Positions 1-10,375 of a DNA stretch of 64,000 bases are shown in pieces. This DNA is from Parabacteroides distasonis. GTDB lineage: Bacteria > Bacteroidota > Bacteroidia > Bacteroidales > Tannerellaceae. Each line of letters opens with the position of its first letter. The stretch's first letter is position 1. The position numbers and the translations under genes are program-made. The DNA is taken from contig SUXM01000004.1 of the NCBI GenBank assembly GCA_015060925.1, positions 62,001 through 126,000 of the forward strand, given 5' to 3'. The notes beneath the pieces are model-generated. The model searched no databases, was not told the DNA's origin, and was given only the letters and a program-made list of their open reading frames with translations.

Positions 1-37
1 TTTATGGGACAAATGTATAAATAATAACTGAAATACT

Positions 38-1705
38 ATGTCTAAAACTATTACAATTTATTGCAAAAATAACAATATTTATAAAGAAGTTCCTATGGGT
101 TCTTCTTTATTGGATATTTATGAATGGGTGGGTGCGCCTTTACCGTTTAAACCTATGAATGCGTTGGTCAATAATAAGACAGAAGGGTTGATTTATCGTT
201 GTTGGGAACCGAAAGATATAGAATATATCGATTATTCTCAGCTTTCCGGACAGCGGACATATGTACGTTCTCTTTGTCATATCTTTTCTAAAGCCGTGAA
301 TGACCTTTTGCCTATGGCGACTTTGAATTTAGAACATTCTATCTCAAAAGGTTATTATTGTGTGATTCATAATGGCAAGAAGATTGATGAAGAGACTATT
401 GCTAAGATTAAAGATAGAATGTATCAAATTGTTAAAGCTGATTTACCATTTTTATTAAAGAAAGTACGAACGGAAGAGGCTATCTCTTTATTTCGTGAAC
501 GAGGAATGGAAGATAAAGTTCGTTTGATAGAAAGCATAGGTGTTTCTTATACTACTTATTATGAGTTAGATGGATATGTGAATTATTTCTATGGTTGTTT
601 GACTCCTTCTACTGGTTTTATTCAATGTTTTGACTTGATTCCTTATTTGGATGGTGTTTTGTTGCGAGTACCTCAGAAAGGTGAACCTTTACAATTGGAA
701 CCAGTTATCCAACAGGATAAGATGTATCAGGTTTATAAGGAGCATTTGACATTACAGCGTACGTTAGGTTTAGAGAATGTGGGAGATTTGAATCGCTCGA
801 TTCAAAAGGATAAAACTTCTGAAGTGATTATGGTATCTGAGGCTATGCAAGAAAAGCAGGTTGCTAAAATCGCAGAGGAAATAGCCTCTCGTTATGATGA
901 AGGTGTTCGTATTGTATTGATATCAGGTCCTTCTTCTTCAGGGAAAACGACTTTTTGTAAACGTTTACAGGTTCAACTGATTACGAATCTGATTTATCCG
1001 GTCGGTTTATCGTTAGACGATTACTTTTTGAATAGGGAAGATACTCCAAAAGATGAGTATGGTGAGTATGATTTTGAATCATTATATGCCATAGATTTAC
1101 CCTATTTCAATCATGATTTACAAAAACTTTTGGCAGGAGAAGAAATTGATATGCCAACATTTGACTTTGAAACAGGATGCCGTATTTATCGAGGAAAGAA
1201 ATTAAAAATGAGGAAAAATTCGGTGTTGGTTATAGAAGGTATTCATGCGTTGAATCCGGAGTTGACAAAAATGGTGGAGGAACATTGTAAATATCGTGTG
1301 TATGTTTCGGTCTTGACCTCTATCTCTTTGGATAACCACAATTGGATTCCAACTACAGATAACCGTTTGCTTCGCCGTATTATTCGTGACTACCGTTTCC
1401 GTGGCTATTTGGCACGTGATACTATTGCCCGTTGGCCAAGTGTGCGTCGAGGGGAGGATAAATGGATATTTCCTTATCAAGAAAATGCGGATGCCATGTT
1501 TAACAGTGCTATGTTATATGAGTTGGCGGCTTTGCGAAAGTTTGCAGAACCTATATTGTTGGAGGTTCGTGAATGTGACTCAGAATATGCGGAGGCTTAT
1601 CGTTTACTTCGTTTCTTGCGATATTTTAATTATATACCGGATATAGCTCTTCCGGGTACTTCTCTTCTACGGGAATTCTTAGGGGGAGGTAGTTTTCAGT
1701 ATTAA
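38..1705 (+). CDS. nucleoside (uridine-kinase-like) kinase with N-terminal TGS-like domain
   Basis: Full ORF; P-loop GPSSSGKTTFCKRL and uridine kinase-like C-terminal half. Confidence 0.85.
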   Translation: MSKTITIYCKNNNIYKEVPMGSSLLDIYEWVGAPLPFKPMNALVNNKTEGLIYRCWEPKDIEYIDYSQLSGQRTYVRSLCHIFSKAVNDLLPMATLNLEHSISKGYYCVIHNGKKIDEETIAKIKDRMYQIVKADLPFLLKKVRTEEAISLFRERGMEDKVRLIESIGVSYTTYYELDGYVNYFYGCLTPSTGFIQCFDLIPYLDGVLLRVPQKGEPLQLEPVIQQDKMYQVYKEHLTLQRTLGLENVGDLNRSIQKDKTSEVIMVSEAMQEKQVAKIAEEIASRYDEGVRIVLISGPSSSGKTTFCKRLQVQLITNLIYPVGLSLDDYFLNREDTPKDEYGEYDFESLYAIDLPYFNHDLQKLLAGEEIDMPTFDFETGCRIYRGKKLKMRKNSVLVIEGIHALNPELTKMVEEHCKYRVYVSVLTSISLDNHNWIPTTDNRLLRRIIRDYRFRGYLARDTIARWPSVRRGEDKWIFPYQENADAMFNSAMLYELAALRKFAEPILLEVRECDSEYAEAYRLLRFLRYFNYIPDIALPGTSLLREFLGGGSFQY

Positions 1706-1818
1706 TTATTAAAATCTTCCTATCTTTGTACCAATTCAAAAAGGCATATATTTTAAATGATGTCTTTTAGGGTTTCTATCTATGAATAGAGTAACACGAT
1801 CAATTACAGGAAAGAAAT

Positions 1819-2535
1819 ATGAAAGAAATACATATCATCACTCCGGTTAAAGATTCAATAGAATTGACTTTGCAAACGATAGAGTCTATTCTATCCTCTG
1901 AGTTTACGACACCTTATCACTATTATGTGTATAATGATTTCAGTACTCCTGAAAATGCTGCTCGTTTACAAAAGGCTTCAGAGGAGATGGGGTTTGAATT
2001 GATTCATTTAACTGAGCTGACAAAACATCCTTCTCCCAATTATCTATTGATTTTACAAATGGCTCAACAAAAGGCGATAGAGGCTGAGGCAGGTTTGTTG
2101 ATTGTTGAATCGGATGTGGTGGTTAAGAATGATACTTTGCAAAAACTTTTTGACGGGGCTATCGCTCGTCCGGATTGTGGAATAGCGGCAGCTGTTACAG
2201 TGGATGAGAAAGGAGATATCAACTATCCTTATTTGTATGCAAAAGGAAAAGAAAACATGATCTTCCCAGAGAAGAAACATGTTAGTTTTTGTTGCTCTTT
2301 GTTAACTCTTCCTTTTTTGAAAAAGTTTGGCTTTCACCTGTTAGATCCGGAAAAGAATTGGCATGATGTTACTATCTCTCATCGTTCGATAGAGTTGGGT
2401 TTTGTAAATTATCTGTTTACCTCTCTTCCGGTATGGCATCGTCCGCATAGCAGTCGTCCTTGGAAACAGCTGAAGTATTCAAATCCGTTAAAATATTATT
2501 GGTTAAAGTTTACGAAAGGGTTAGATAAAATTTGA
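1819..2535 (+). CDS. family 2 glycosyltransferase
   Basis: ORF; N-terminal HIITPVKDSIELTLQTIESIL and IVESDVVV pattern of GT-A fold. Confidence 0.8.
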   Translation: MKEIHIITPVKDSIELTLQTIESILSSEFTTPYHYYVYNDFSTPENAARLQKASEEMGFELIHLTELTKHPSPNYLLILQMAQQKAIEAEAGLLIVESDVVVKNDTLQKLFDGAIARPDCGIAAAVTVDEKGDINYPYLYAKGKENMIFPEKKHVSFCCSLLTLPFLKKFGFHLLDPEKNWHDVTISHRSIELGFVNYLFTSLPVWHRPHSSRPWKQLKYSNPLKYYWLKFTKGLDKI

Positions 2536-2542
2536 TTGATTT

Positions 2543-3307
2543 ATGAGGCAAACTGTTATACGGAAATCAGGCGGTTTTTCCCATTCGTGTGTTTCATGTG
2601 TTCATAAGGACTATGTGAATTTTTCCTCTTTTGTTCAATCGCTACCAGTTCGTTTTGAGCAAGGAGAAGGAAAGCTTATTTATAAGGGACGCAATGAACT
2701 TCGAGAGTTTCATTATGAGGGGAAAGATTTGGTTGTCAAATCTTTTTGTAAGCCTAATATCATTAACCAGATTGTTTACGGTTTGTTTCGTTCTTCAAAG
2801 GCACAACGTTCGTTTGAATATGCGGAGATGTTTTTGGATGCAGGAATATTGACGCCCCGGCCGGTTGGGTATTATACCGAACGTTCCGGGTTGTTATTTA
2901 CACGTAGTTATTATGTTTGTTTAAAGTCTGAATGTCCTTATACCTATCGAGATTTAAAGAGAGGGGGATTCCCTCGTTTGAAAGAGATTTTGAGGGCTAT
3001 TGCTGAAACAACAGCTCGGATGCATGATAAGGGTTATTTACATAAAGATTATTCTGCTGGTAATATTTTATTTAGAGATGATAAAGAACAGATAGAGGTT
3101 GAAGTTATTGATCTGAATCGCATGGCTTTTGGTTCTATAGACAGAGAAAAGGGATGTCGGAATTTTGAACGTTTGCCGAGTTCGGATGAGATGCTCTCTT
3201 TTTTGGCAGAGACCTATGCGGAGATACGAGGGTTTGATGCCAATACCTGTTTTCGTTTGATGAGGCAATATATAGACTTGGAAGAGCGGAGAAGAGCCAA
3301 AAAATAA
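2543..3307 (+). CDS. lipopolysaccharide core kinase (Kdo/WaaP/InaA-like)
   Basis: ORF; kinase-like HKDYSAGNILF and IDLNRM motifs; next to glycosyltransferase. Confidence 0.8.
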   Translation: MRQTVIRKSGGFSHSCVSCVHKDYVNFSSFVQSLPVRFEQGEGKLIYKGRNELREFHYEGKDLVVKSFCKPNIINQIVYGLFRSSKAQRSFEYAEMFLDAGILTPRPVGYYTERSGLLFTRSYYVCLKSECPYTYRDLKRGGFPRLKEILRAIAETTARMHDKGYLHKDYSAGNILFRDDKEQIEVEVIDLNRMAFGSIDREKGCRNFERLPSSDEMLSFLAETYAEIRGFDANTCFRLMRQYIDLEERRRAKK

Positions 3308-3342
3308 TCTATCTTTGTCGTTGAATTGGGGATATAGTAATT

Positions 3343-4632
3343 ATGGAAAATATAAGAGTCGCTATTATTGGTTTGGGATACGTAGGTTTGCCGTTGGCAC
3401 GTCTATTTGCCACTCATTATCCGGTAGTTGGATTTGATGTCAAGCAGGAACGAGTGAATGCTCTAAAGGAGGGTTATGATGTTACTCAAGAGGTTTCAGA
3501 CGAACTTTTAAGTTCTGTATTGTTATCTCACCTACCTAAAGAAAAGGAAATAGGTTTGTATTGCACTTCAGATATCGAAGATCTTCGTTCTTGTAATTAT
3601 TATATTGTAGCAGTTCCGACTCCGGTCGATGTTCACCATAGTCCGGATTTGACTCCTTTGTATCGGGCAAGTGAAACGGTTGGCCGAGTTTTAAGTAAAG
3701 GGAATATTGTCATTTATGAATCAACTGTTTGTCCGGGTATTACGGAAGAGGAATGTGTACCTATCTTAGTAAAGATTTCCGGCTTGGTATATAACCAGGA
3801 TTTTTTTGCTGGATATTCTCCGGAGCGTATCAATCCAGGTGACAGGTTACATACGGTGGAGAAGATTATGAAAGTGACCTCAGGTTCCACACCGGAGGCC
3901 GCTGAAAAGGTGGATGCTTTGTATCGTTCGGTTATCCACGCGGGGACTTTTCCGGTCTCTTCCATCAAAGTGGCTGAGGCTGCCAAAGTGATAGAAAATT
4001 CTCAACGAGATATTAACATCGCTTTTATGAATGAGTTGGCTAAAATCTTTCATTTGATCGGGATTGATACTAATGAAGTGTTGGCAGCTGCTGGTACGAA
4101 ATGGAACTTTTTACCTTTCAAGCCTGGATTGGTTGGTGGTCATTGTATAGGTGTTGATCCTTATTATCTCATTCGTAAGGCGCAGGATTATGGTTTCCAT
4201 CCTGGGTTGATTTTATATGGCCGTCGAATCAATGACACGATGGGTGAGTATATTGCCGGAAGAGTGGTGAAGTGTATGATAAAGAAGGATATTCCTATAC
4301 GTCATGCTGAGGTGTTGATTTTAGGTTTCACTTTTAAAGAAAATTGTCCGGATGTAAGAAATTCTAAAGTTGGTGATGTTGTTCATTGTCTGCAGGATTA
4401 TGGGACGGATGTAACGATTTATGATCCTTGGGCGCGACAGGAGGATGTAAAGAAAGAGTACCAATTGGAGATTCTTTCTTCATTGCCGGATAAAAGATTT
4501 GATGTGGTAATATTGGCAGTTGCCCATGCTGATTTTAAGTTGTTGGATATTCCTACTTTATTGAAGGAACAGAGTGTGGTTTATGATGTGAAAGGTTGTT
4601 TAAATCCGGATTGGGTCGATGATCGGTTGTAA
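3343..4632 (+). CDS. nucleotide sugar dehydrogenase (UDP-N-acetyl-hexosamine dehydrogenase type)
   Basis: GLGYVGLPLA Rossmann motif, GGHCIGVDPYYL catalytic Cys motif. Confidence 0.92.
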   Translation: MENIRVAIIGLGYVGLPLARLFATHYPVVGFDVKQERVNALKEGYDVTQEVSDELLSSVLLSHLPKEKEIGLYCTSDIEDLRSCNYYIVAVPTPVDVHHSPDLTPLYRASETVGRVLSKGNIVIYESTVCPGITEEECVPILVKISGLVYNQDFFAGYSPERINPGDRLHTVEKIMKVTSGSTPEAAEKVDALYRSVIHAGTFPVSSIKVAEAAKVIENSQRDINIAFMNELAKIFHLIGIDTNEVLAAAGTKWNFLPFKPGLVGGHCIGVDPYYLIRKAQDYGFHPGLILYGRRINDTMGEYIAGRVVKCMIKKDIPIRHAEVLILGFTFKENCPDVRNSKVGDVVHCLQDYGTDVTIYDPWARQEDVKKEYQLEILSSLPDKRFDVVILAVAHADFKLLDIPTLLKEQSVVYDVKGCLNPDWVDDRL

Positions 4633-5268
4633 TTATTTCCGTCCGAAGTCGGCCGGGATTTCCCCCCATTCAGATGTTTCCCACTTATAGATAGGGTTAG
4701 GATAAGTATGGGTATTTAGCCATCTTTCCGCCCGTTCGATCAGATCAAAGATTGGTTCGTTTTCCGGTAGACGTTCCAGTAAGGTTTTGCACTTCTTTTT
4801 CTTTACCCAACTAATAGCGTTTCGGCTATCCGAGTAAATAGGTAGTTGGCTTCCTCTCTTTTCAAGCAAAGCTAACCCATGTACTAATGCTAAAAATTCC
4901 CCAATATTATTGGTCCCTTTTTTTAAGGGACCGTTATGGAAAATTTCCTCTCCGGTTGGCATATAAACACCTCTGTATTCCATATCTCCTGGATTGCCAC
5001 TGCATGCAGCATCCACACATAAACAGGGTTGTATAGGTTGGCCGATGGCTTTTTGGGGGTTTAGGTTTGCTACGGCTTTAGGCGAAGAAACGGATCTTAA
5101 GTAATGTTCATATCCTTTTTCGTAAGCTATTGAAGCCTCTTCTTTGGTGTCGAATGATTTATATTTGGCTCCGGCTTTTCCTTCTACCTGGGCTTTACAG
5201 TCTGCCCAACAGGTGTATATTCCCGGAGTTATCCCTTTCCATACGACATAATATTTGACTTTAACCAT
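4633..5268 (-). CDS. rnhA: ribonuclease H with N-terminal viroplasmin domain
   Basis: KYYVVWKGITPGIYTCWADCKAQVEG viroplasmin domain; CVDAACSGNPG, NIGEFLAL, SDSRNAISWV RNase HI motifs. Confidence 0.9.
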   Translation of the reverse strand: MVKVKYYVVWKGITPGIYTCWADCKAQVEGKAGAKYKSFDTKEEASIAYEKGYEHYLRSVSSPKAVANLNPQKAIGQPIQPCLCVDAACSGNPGDMEYRGVYMPTGEEIFHNGPLKKGTNNIGEFLALVHGLALLEKRGSQLPIYSDSRNAISWVKKKKCKTLLERLPENEPIFDLIERAERWLNTHTYPNPIYKWETSEWGEIPADFGRK

Positions 5269-5338
5269 GATTTCCTGTTGTATGCGGTCAAAGGTAAAAA
5301 ATATCTGATATAAACGGATGTTCTTAATAGAAAAAGTT

Positions 5339-5346
5339 TACATTTG
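5339..5346 (+). promoter_or_regulatory. candidate Bacteroidetes -7 box (TAnnTTTG) for aroK
   Basis: TACATTTG perfect consensus; predicted start only ~8 nt before the ATG. Confidence 0.45.
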
Positions 5347-5360
5347 CAGGAAACAATGGT

Positions 5361-5891
5361 ATGTATATGAGACGTATTTTTCTGATTGGATATATGGGAG
5401 CCGGCAAAACAACGGTGGGAAAAGTTTTAGCTAAATTATTAGGGCTTTCATTTATAGATCTGGATTATTATATAGAAGGACGTTATCATAAAACTGTCAG
5501 TCAGCTTTTTGCAGAGAAGGGTGAAGAGGCTTTTCGGATTATAGAACGAAATTTGTTGCATGAGGTAGCTGCATTTGAAGATGTATTGGTCTCCGTAGGA
5601 GGAGGGACACCCTGTTTCTTTGATAATATGGAAGTCATGAATGAAATGGGAAAGACTGTATATTTGAAGGTGTCAGTAAACGAATTGGCCAGTCGGTTGG
5701 AGGTTTGTAAAGCGACTCGTCCGGTGTTACAAGGACGTTCCGGTGAGGAATTGGTACGTTTTATTTCTGGGAGTTTGGAAAAACGAGAATCTTTTTATCA
5801 AAAAGCAGCTATTGTTTATGATGCGGAAAATATGATGACGGAAAGAGATATCCAGCAGATATCACAATCATTGGCAGCAATATTAAAATAG
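5361..5891 (+). CDS. aroK: shikimate kinase
   Basis: GYMGAGKTTVGKVLA P-loop, DLDYYIE, VGGGTPCF. Confidence 0.93.
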   Translation: MYMRRIFLIGYMGAGKTTVGKVLAKLLGLSFIDLDYYIEGRYHKTVSQLFAEKGEEAFRIIERNLLHEVAAFEDVLVSVGGGTPCFFDNMEVMNEMGKTVYLKVSVNELASRLEVCKATRPVLQGRSGEELVRFISGSLEKRESFYQKAAIVYDAENMMTERDIQQISQSLAAILK

Positions 5892-5895
5892 GTAT

Positions 5896-7107
5896 ATGGA
5901 TGCAATGAGTGGCAGTCAGGGAAAAGGGATGTATATCCCGCAGGAATTATTGAAGGAGATTGGCAAGGTGAATAATCGTTTGCTGATAGGGATACCTTGT
6001 GAGCGAATGGAGGGAGAACGACGGGTGGCGTTAACTCCGGAAGCTGTTGATATGCTGACTGACCGAGGGCATCGGGTATTGGTTGAGACTGGTGCAGGTT
6101 TAGGTATCAATTATTCTGATAATCATTATGCGGAGGCCGGAGCCGAGATTGTTTCAACATCTGCAGAAGTTTACCAAGCCGATATTATATTAAAAGTACT
6201 TCCTCCGTTGGTAGTAGAGGTGATGATGATGAAACCGCGTGCTATCCTATTTTCTACCATTCAGTTTAATGTGTTTCCACAAGGGGCTTTTGAGTTGATG
6301 GCTGCCAAACGTATTACAGCGATCTCATACGAATTGATGCTGGATGAGAAGGGACAGAGCTTGGTATTGAATGCATTATCTGAAATAGAAGGAACAGCTT
6401 CAATCATGATTGCTGCCGATTTGTTAAGTAATACACAAGGGGGGAAGGGCATCCTTTTGGGTGGTATTCCCGGTGTATCTCCTACGGAAGTTATTATTAT
6501 CGGTGCCGGTAATGCCGGAACAGTGGCAGCCCGTGCAGCAATGGCTTTTGGGGCTTCTGTTAAGGTGTTTGACGATGATATTAATAAGTTGCGTACTATC
6601 CAGCAGGTTTTGGGGCAGGGGTTGTTTACCTCTACTTTCCATCCGAATGTTTTACAAAATGCTTTCCGTAGTGCGGATGTAGTGATTGGAGCCAAATGTT
6701 TTATCAATATGCGTCGCCGGTATATTATTGCAGAAGATATGGTGCGAATGATGAAGCGAGGGGCTTTGTTAATCGATTTGCGTGTGAACCAAGGAGGAAG
6801 TTTTGAGACAACCTGTGGGTTAAGTGCATCGGAACCGGCTGTTTTTGAACAATATGGTGTTTTGCATTACTGTAAACCGAATGTCAGTAATTTTGTTGCA
6901 CGTACAACTTCTATGGCATTAAGCAATATTTTTGTTCCTTTATTTTTTAAGATAGGAGATATGGGAGGAGTCCAGGCAATGATCCAGTGTGATACCGGTT
7001 TTAAAAAAGGGGTCTATATGTATACAGGTAAGCCTGTGAATGACTATGTTTCAGCCCGTTTTAACCTGCCTTCAAATAATATTGATATTTATTTAGCTGC
7101 CTTTTAG
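5896..7107 (+). CDS. alanine dehydrogenase / PNT family protein with substituted catalytic positions
   Basis: IGIPCERMEGERRVALTP and GAGNAGTVAARAA NAD-binding motif; see finding. Confidence 0.8.
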   Translation: MDAMSGSQGKGMYIPQELLKEIGKVNNRLLIGIPCERMEGERRVALTPEAVDMLTDRGHRVLVETGAGLGINYSDNHYAEAGAEIVSTSAEVYQADIILKVLPPLVVEVMMMKPRAILFSTIQFNVFPQGAFELMAAKRITAISYELMLDEKGQSLVLNALSEIEGTASIMIAADLLSNTQGGKGILLGGIPGVSPTEVIIIGAGNAGTVAARAAMAFGASVKVFDDDINKLRTIQQVLGQGLFTSTFHPNVLQNAFRSADVVIGAKCFINMRRRYIIAEDMVRMMKRGALLIDLRVNQGGSFETTCGLSASEPAVFEQYGVLHYCKPNVSNFVARTTSMALSNIFVPLFFKIGDMGGVQAMIQCDTGFKKGVYMYTGKPVNDYVSARFNLPSNNIDIYLAAF

Positions 7108-7190
7108 CCGATTTTGTTATGATTTTGCAAAGTTTATGCTTTACTTTGCGCCCTACAAATTGAGAATAGCAAATTCGATAACATAAAAAC

Positions 7191-9038
7191 ATGGTAGAAC
7201 AAACAAAAGTAACAACACTGGATAAGGTTGTGATCCGTTTTTCGGGCGACTCCGGTGATGGTATGCAGTTGGCAGGAAATATTTTCTCTACTATTTCTGC
7301 CACAGTAGGAAATGGCATCAGTACCTTTCCTGATTATCCGGCAGATATTCGTGCCCCGCAAGGTTCTTTGACTGGTGTGTCTGGCTTCCAGGTACATATC
7401 GGTTCAGGAAAGGTGTTTACACCGGGTGATAAATGTGATGTGTTAGTGGCAATGAATGCGGCGGCTTTGAAGACGCAGTACAAATTTGCTAAATCGACAG
7501 CTTGTATCATTATTGATACGGATTGCTTTCAAAAGTCCGACTTAGAAAAAGCGGCTTTTAAAACAGATAATCCGATTGAAGAAATGGGTATCAAGCAGGA
7601 TGTGATAGCGGCTCCTATAACCCAAATGGTTAAAGATTGTTTGGCTGATACGGGTATGGATAACAAATCTATGTTGAAATGCCGTAATATGTTTGCTTTA
7701 GGCTTGGTATGCTGGCTGTTTAACCGCGATTTATCGATTGCTGAAAACTTCTTACGTGAGAAGTTCGCTAAAAAACCGGCTATTGCAGAAGCTAATATCA
7801 AAGTTATTCATGCCGGTTTTGATTATGGGCATAACACACATGCTTCTGTTGACCATACTTATAAAGTGGAAACCAAGGTTAAAGTGCCGGGAAGATATAT
7901 GGATATCAGTGGGAACAAGGCTACTGCTTATGGTTTGATTGCTGCAGCAGAAAAGGCCGGGTTGAAATTGTTTTTAGGTTCTTATCCGATTACTCCAGCT
8001 ACCGATATTTTGCATGAGTTATCTAAACATAAGTCATTAGGGGTTGTCACTGTTCAGTGTGAAGATGAAATTTCTGGATGTGCGACTGCTATTGGTGCAT
8101 CCTTTGCTGGTTCTTTGGCTGTGACCTCTACTTCAGGTCCCGGTGTTTGTTTGAAATCAGAAGCAATGAACTTGGCGGTTATTACAGAACTACCTTTGGT
8201 TGTAGTGGATGTACAACGGGGTGGACCTTCTACCGGTTTACCTACAAAATCGGAACAGACTGACCTGCTACAGACGCTGTTCGGACGTAATGGTGAAAGT
8301 CCGATACCTGTAGTAGCAGCCTCTTCGCCTACACATTGTTTTGATGCCGCTTATGATGCATGTAAGATGGCTTTGGAACACATGACACCGGTTATTTTGT
8401 TGACTGACGCATTTGTAGCAAATGGTTCAGGTGCTTGGAAATTACCGGAATTGGAAACTTATCCGGCAATCAATCCTCCGTATGTCACTCCGGAGATGAA
8501 AGGTGTGTATACTCCGTATCAACGAAATCCGGAAACAGGTGTCCGTTATTGGGCTATACCGGGTCAAGAGGGTTATACCCATATTTTGGGAGGTTTGGAA
8601 AAGGATAGTAATACAGGTGCTATATCTACTGATCCGGATAACCATGATTTGATGTGCCGTTTGCGTGCCGAAAAGATTGAAAAGATCCCTGTTCCGGATG
8701 TGAAAGTGGAAGGTTGTGTAGAGGATGCTGATTTGTTGATTGTCGGTTTTGGTGGAACGTATGGCCATTTGTATTCTGCAATGGAAGAGATGAATGAAGC
8801 AGGAAAGAAGGTGGCTTTGGCTCATTTCGTTCATTTGAATCCGTTACCTAAAAATACTGCTGAGGTGTTGAAGAGATATAAGAAGGTAGTAGTGGCAGAA
8901 CAGAACTTAGGTCAGTTTGCCGGTTATCTTCGTATGAAGGTCGATGAGTTTGTCCCTTACCAATATAATGAAGTGAAAGGTCAACCCTTTGTTGTTAGCG
9001 AGTTGGTAGAAGCTTTCACCGAAATCTTGAATAAGTAA
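7191..9038 (+). CDS. korA: 2-oxoacid:acceptor (2-oxoglutarate ferredoxin) oxidoreductase subunit alpha
   Basis: Fused gamma-alpha architecture: RFSGDSGDGMQLAG then SYPITPATDILHELSK, TSTSGPGVCLKSEA. Confidence 0.92.
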   Translation: MVEQTKVTTLDKVVIRFSGDSGDGMQLAGNIFSTISATVGNGISTFPDYPADIRAPQGSLTGVSGFQVHIGSGKVFTPGDKCDVLVAMNAAALKTQYKFAKSTACIIIDTDCFQKSDLEKAAFKTDNPIEEMGIKQDVIAAPITQMVKDCLADTGMDNKSMLKCRNMFALGLVCWLFNRDLSIAENFLREKFAKKPAIAEANIKVIHAGFDYGHNTHASVDHTYKVETKVKVPGRYMDISGNKATAYGLIAAAEKAGLKLFLGSYPITPATDILHELSKHKSLGVVTVQCEDEISGCATAIGASFAGSLAVTSTSGPGVCLKSEAMNLAVITELPLVVVDVQRGGPSTGLPTKSEQTDLLQTLFGRNGESPIPVVAASSPTHCFDAAYDACKMALEHMTPVILLTDAFVANGSGAWKLPELETYPAINPPYVTPEMKGVYTPYQRNPETGVRYWAIPGQEGYTHILGGLEKDSNTGAISTDPDNHDLMCRLRAEKIEKIPVPDVKVEGCVEDADLLIVGFGGTYGHLYSAMEEMNEAGKKVALAHFVHLNPLPKNTAEVLKRYKKVVVAEQNLGQFAGYLRMKVDEFVPYQYNEVKGQPFVVSELVEAFTEILNK

Positions 9039-9055
9039 TAACCGTAAAGAAAGTA

Positions 9056-10066
9056 ATGACAATGAGCGAATATACAGCAAAAGATTTCAAGAAAGGACAA
9101 CCTCGTTGGTGTCCGGGGTGTGGCGACCATTTCTTTTTGGCTTCGTTACACAAAGCAATGGCAGAGTTGGGAATAGCTCCTCATGATACGGCTGTTATTT
9201 CTGGTATTGGTTGCTCCAGCCGTCTCCCTTATTACATGAATACGTATGCGATGCAAACGATTCATGGTCGTGCAGCTACCATTTCTACAGGTTTCAAGGT
9301 GGCTAATCCGGATATGACTGTTTGGCAAATCTCTGGTGATGGAGATGGCTTGGCTATTGGAGGAAACCATTTCATTCATGCCGTTCGTCGTAATATTGAT
9401 ATTAATATCATCTTGTTGAATAACAGGATTTATGGATTGACTAAGGGGCAATATTCTCCGACCTCTCCGCGTGGTTTTGTCAGCAAATCATCTCCATACG
9501 GAACTGTTGAAGATCCTTTCCGACCGGCTGAATTATGCTTTGGTGCTCGTGGACGTTTCTTTGCCCGTGCAGTAGCGACGGACGCTCCGGGAACAGTAGA
9601 GGTATTGAAAGCAGCTGCAAAGCATAAAGGAACTTCCGTTTGTGAAATTCTCCAGAATTGTGTCATCTTTAATGATGGAACACATGAGTCGGTTTATTCT
9701 AAAGAGGGACGTGCTAAAAATGCGATCTATTTGGAACATGGCAAACCGATGCTATTTGGAGAAAATAAAGAGTATGGTTTGATGCAGGAAGGTTTTGGTT
9801 TGAAAGTGGTAAAACTGGGAGAAAATGGCATTACAGAAAAAGATATTCTGGTACATGATGCCCATTGCCAAGATAACACTTTGCATTTGAAGTTGGCATT
9901 AATGGAAGGACCGGACTTCCCGATAGCATTGGGAGTGATTCGTGATGTTGATGCTCCTACTTACAATGAAGCTGTTTATGAGCAGCTCGAAGAGGTCTCA
10001 TCCAAGAAGAAATATCATAACTTCCAAGAATTATTGATGACTAATGACACTTGGGAGGTAAAGTAG
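9056..10066 (+). CDS. korB: 2-oxoacid:ferredoxin oxidoreductase subunit beta
   Basis: RWCPGCGDHFFL, ISGDGDGLAIGGNH TPP motif; directly downstream of korA. Confidence 0.93.
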   Translation: MTMSEYTAKDFKKGQPRWCPGCGDHFFLASLHKAMAELGIAPHDTAVISGIGCSSRLPYYMNTYAMQTIHGRAATISTGFKVANPDMTVWQISGDGDGLAIGGNHFIHAVRRNIDINIILLNNRIYGLTKGQYSPTSPRGFVSKSSPYGTVEDPFRPAELCFGARGRFFARAVATDAPGTVEVLKAAAKHKGTSVCEILQNCVIFNDGTHESVYSKEGRAKNAIYLEHGKPMLFGENKEYGLMQEGFGLKVVKLGENGITEKDILVHDAHCQDNTLHLKLALMEGPDFPIALGVIRDVDAPTYNEAVYEQLEEVSSKKKYHNFQELLMTNDTWEVK

Positions 10067-10091
10067 TTTTTTAGTTTTACATCATTATAGA

Positions 10092-10133
10092 AACCACTCA
10101 GTATTTGCATAAGCATTTGTTGAGTGGTTTTTC
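10092..10133 (+). terminator. Rho-independent terminator after korB
   Basis: AACCACTCA ... TGAGTGGTTTTT hairpin. Confidence 0.75.
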
Positions 10134-10258
10134 TATTTAAATGGCTGATTTGTAACCTTCAGTTTGCAAAATGACACCCCTTTTTCCTATTAGTCGAGAA
10201 AAGTGAAATTATTACAGAAAAATTTCCTTAATCGCATCTATCCTATGAAAAAATATAT

Positions 10259-10266
10259 TACATTTG
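10259..10266 (+). promoter_or_regulatory. candidate -7 box for pckA
   Basis: TACATTTG, ~110 nt upstream of pckA ATG. Confidence 0.4.
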
Positions 10267-10375
10267 TACCGTGATAAACAAGGCGAGGGGAACGGTAAGT
10301 AAGAACAAAATGGAATCGCTTTGTGTTTTATAAGTTAGAAGAGAGTAATAAGTAAATAATTTAATTCAATTTAAG

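Noticed and set aside
1202-1480. Numerous antisense or out-of-frame ORFs in the track (e.g. 1202..1480 -, 6261..6707 -, 8442..8834 -, 47670..48317 -, 50965..51687 -)
   Set aside because: They lie inside well-supported genes on the opposite strand or another frame, have no recognisable domains, and look like by-products of coding composition.
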